Assembly (NCBI GenBank): GCA_002705125.1
Contig: PAHQ01000108.1
Coordinates: 23,060-29,770 of the forward strand
Direction of reading: 5' to 3'
DNA from: Verrucomicrobiales bacterium
GTDB taxonomy: Bacteria > Verrucomicrobiota > Verrucomicrobiia > Verrucomicrobiales > DEV007
Length of the DNA: 6,711 bases
Position numbers and translations under genes: made by a program. Shown here piece by piece: positions 6,691 through 6,711 of the stretch. Every line of letters begins with the position of its first letter. Within the stretch, counting starts at the first letter, position 1. Below the pieces are notes generated by a model. The model did not search any database, was not told the DNA's origin, and worked only from the letters and a program-made list of their open reading frames with translations.

Positions 6691-6711
6691 CGATTAAATG
6701 AATAATGAATC

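Noticed and set aside
1..6711. Defence, phage, transposon, CRISPR or RNA-gene content
   Set aside because: Nearly all sequence is taken up by four metabolic-type genes; no direct-repeat arrays, transposase motifs, terminal inverted repeats or tRNA/rRNA-like stretches were seen.

Overview
The window looks like a low-GC (roughly 40 percent by eye) chromosome segment of a member of the Planctomycetes-Verrucomicrobia-Chlamydiae (PVC) group, most plausibly a marine verrucomicrobium or planctomycete. The main reason is the large secreted protein in the middle. It joins an SGNH-like domain, the 'membrane-bound dehydrogenase' propeller domain (TIGR02604/DUF7133 type), HEAT repeats and a C-terminal c-type cytochrome (TIGR02603 type), an architecture typical of that group. 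A secreted DUF1080 protein and two Gfo/Idh/MocA oxidoreductases beside it fit the same picture. The species-level origin is inference; there is no rRNA or other marker here.

Layout. Positions 2-1069 (+) hold the 3' part of a Gfo/Idh/MocA oxidoreductase gene whose start lies outside the window. It converges on the minus-strand genes with only 2 bp between stop codons. The minus strand reads, in order of transcription: a secreted DUF1080 protein (6623-5937), a second Gfo/Idh/MocA oxidoreductase (5933-4800) that starts 3 bp after it, and the giant cytochrome-c/propeller protein (about 4674-1072). The first two are almost certainly one operon. Between the second and third genes is a 125-bp gap holding a long hairpin that begins at the base after the stop codon, followed by promoter-like AT-rich sequence. 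The giant gene may therefore be expressed separately or at a different level.

Working together (inference): all four products fit sugar or glycoside oxidation. DUF1080 proteins include enzymes that cleave 3-keto-glycosides, and Gfo/Idh/MocA enzymes often oxidise or reduce sugar carbons with NAD(P). The propeller-cytochrome protein could pass electrons from a substrate in the periplasm to a c-type haem. A plausible scheme is periplasmic oxidation and cleavage, followed by cytoplasmic NAD(P)-linked steps. The substrate cannot be read from the sequence.

No RNA genes, mobile elements, CRISPR arrays or phage genes were seen. The window reads as a metabolic locus rather than a defence or mobile region. 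The most unusual non-coding signal is the hairpin at 4756-4799.
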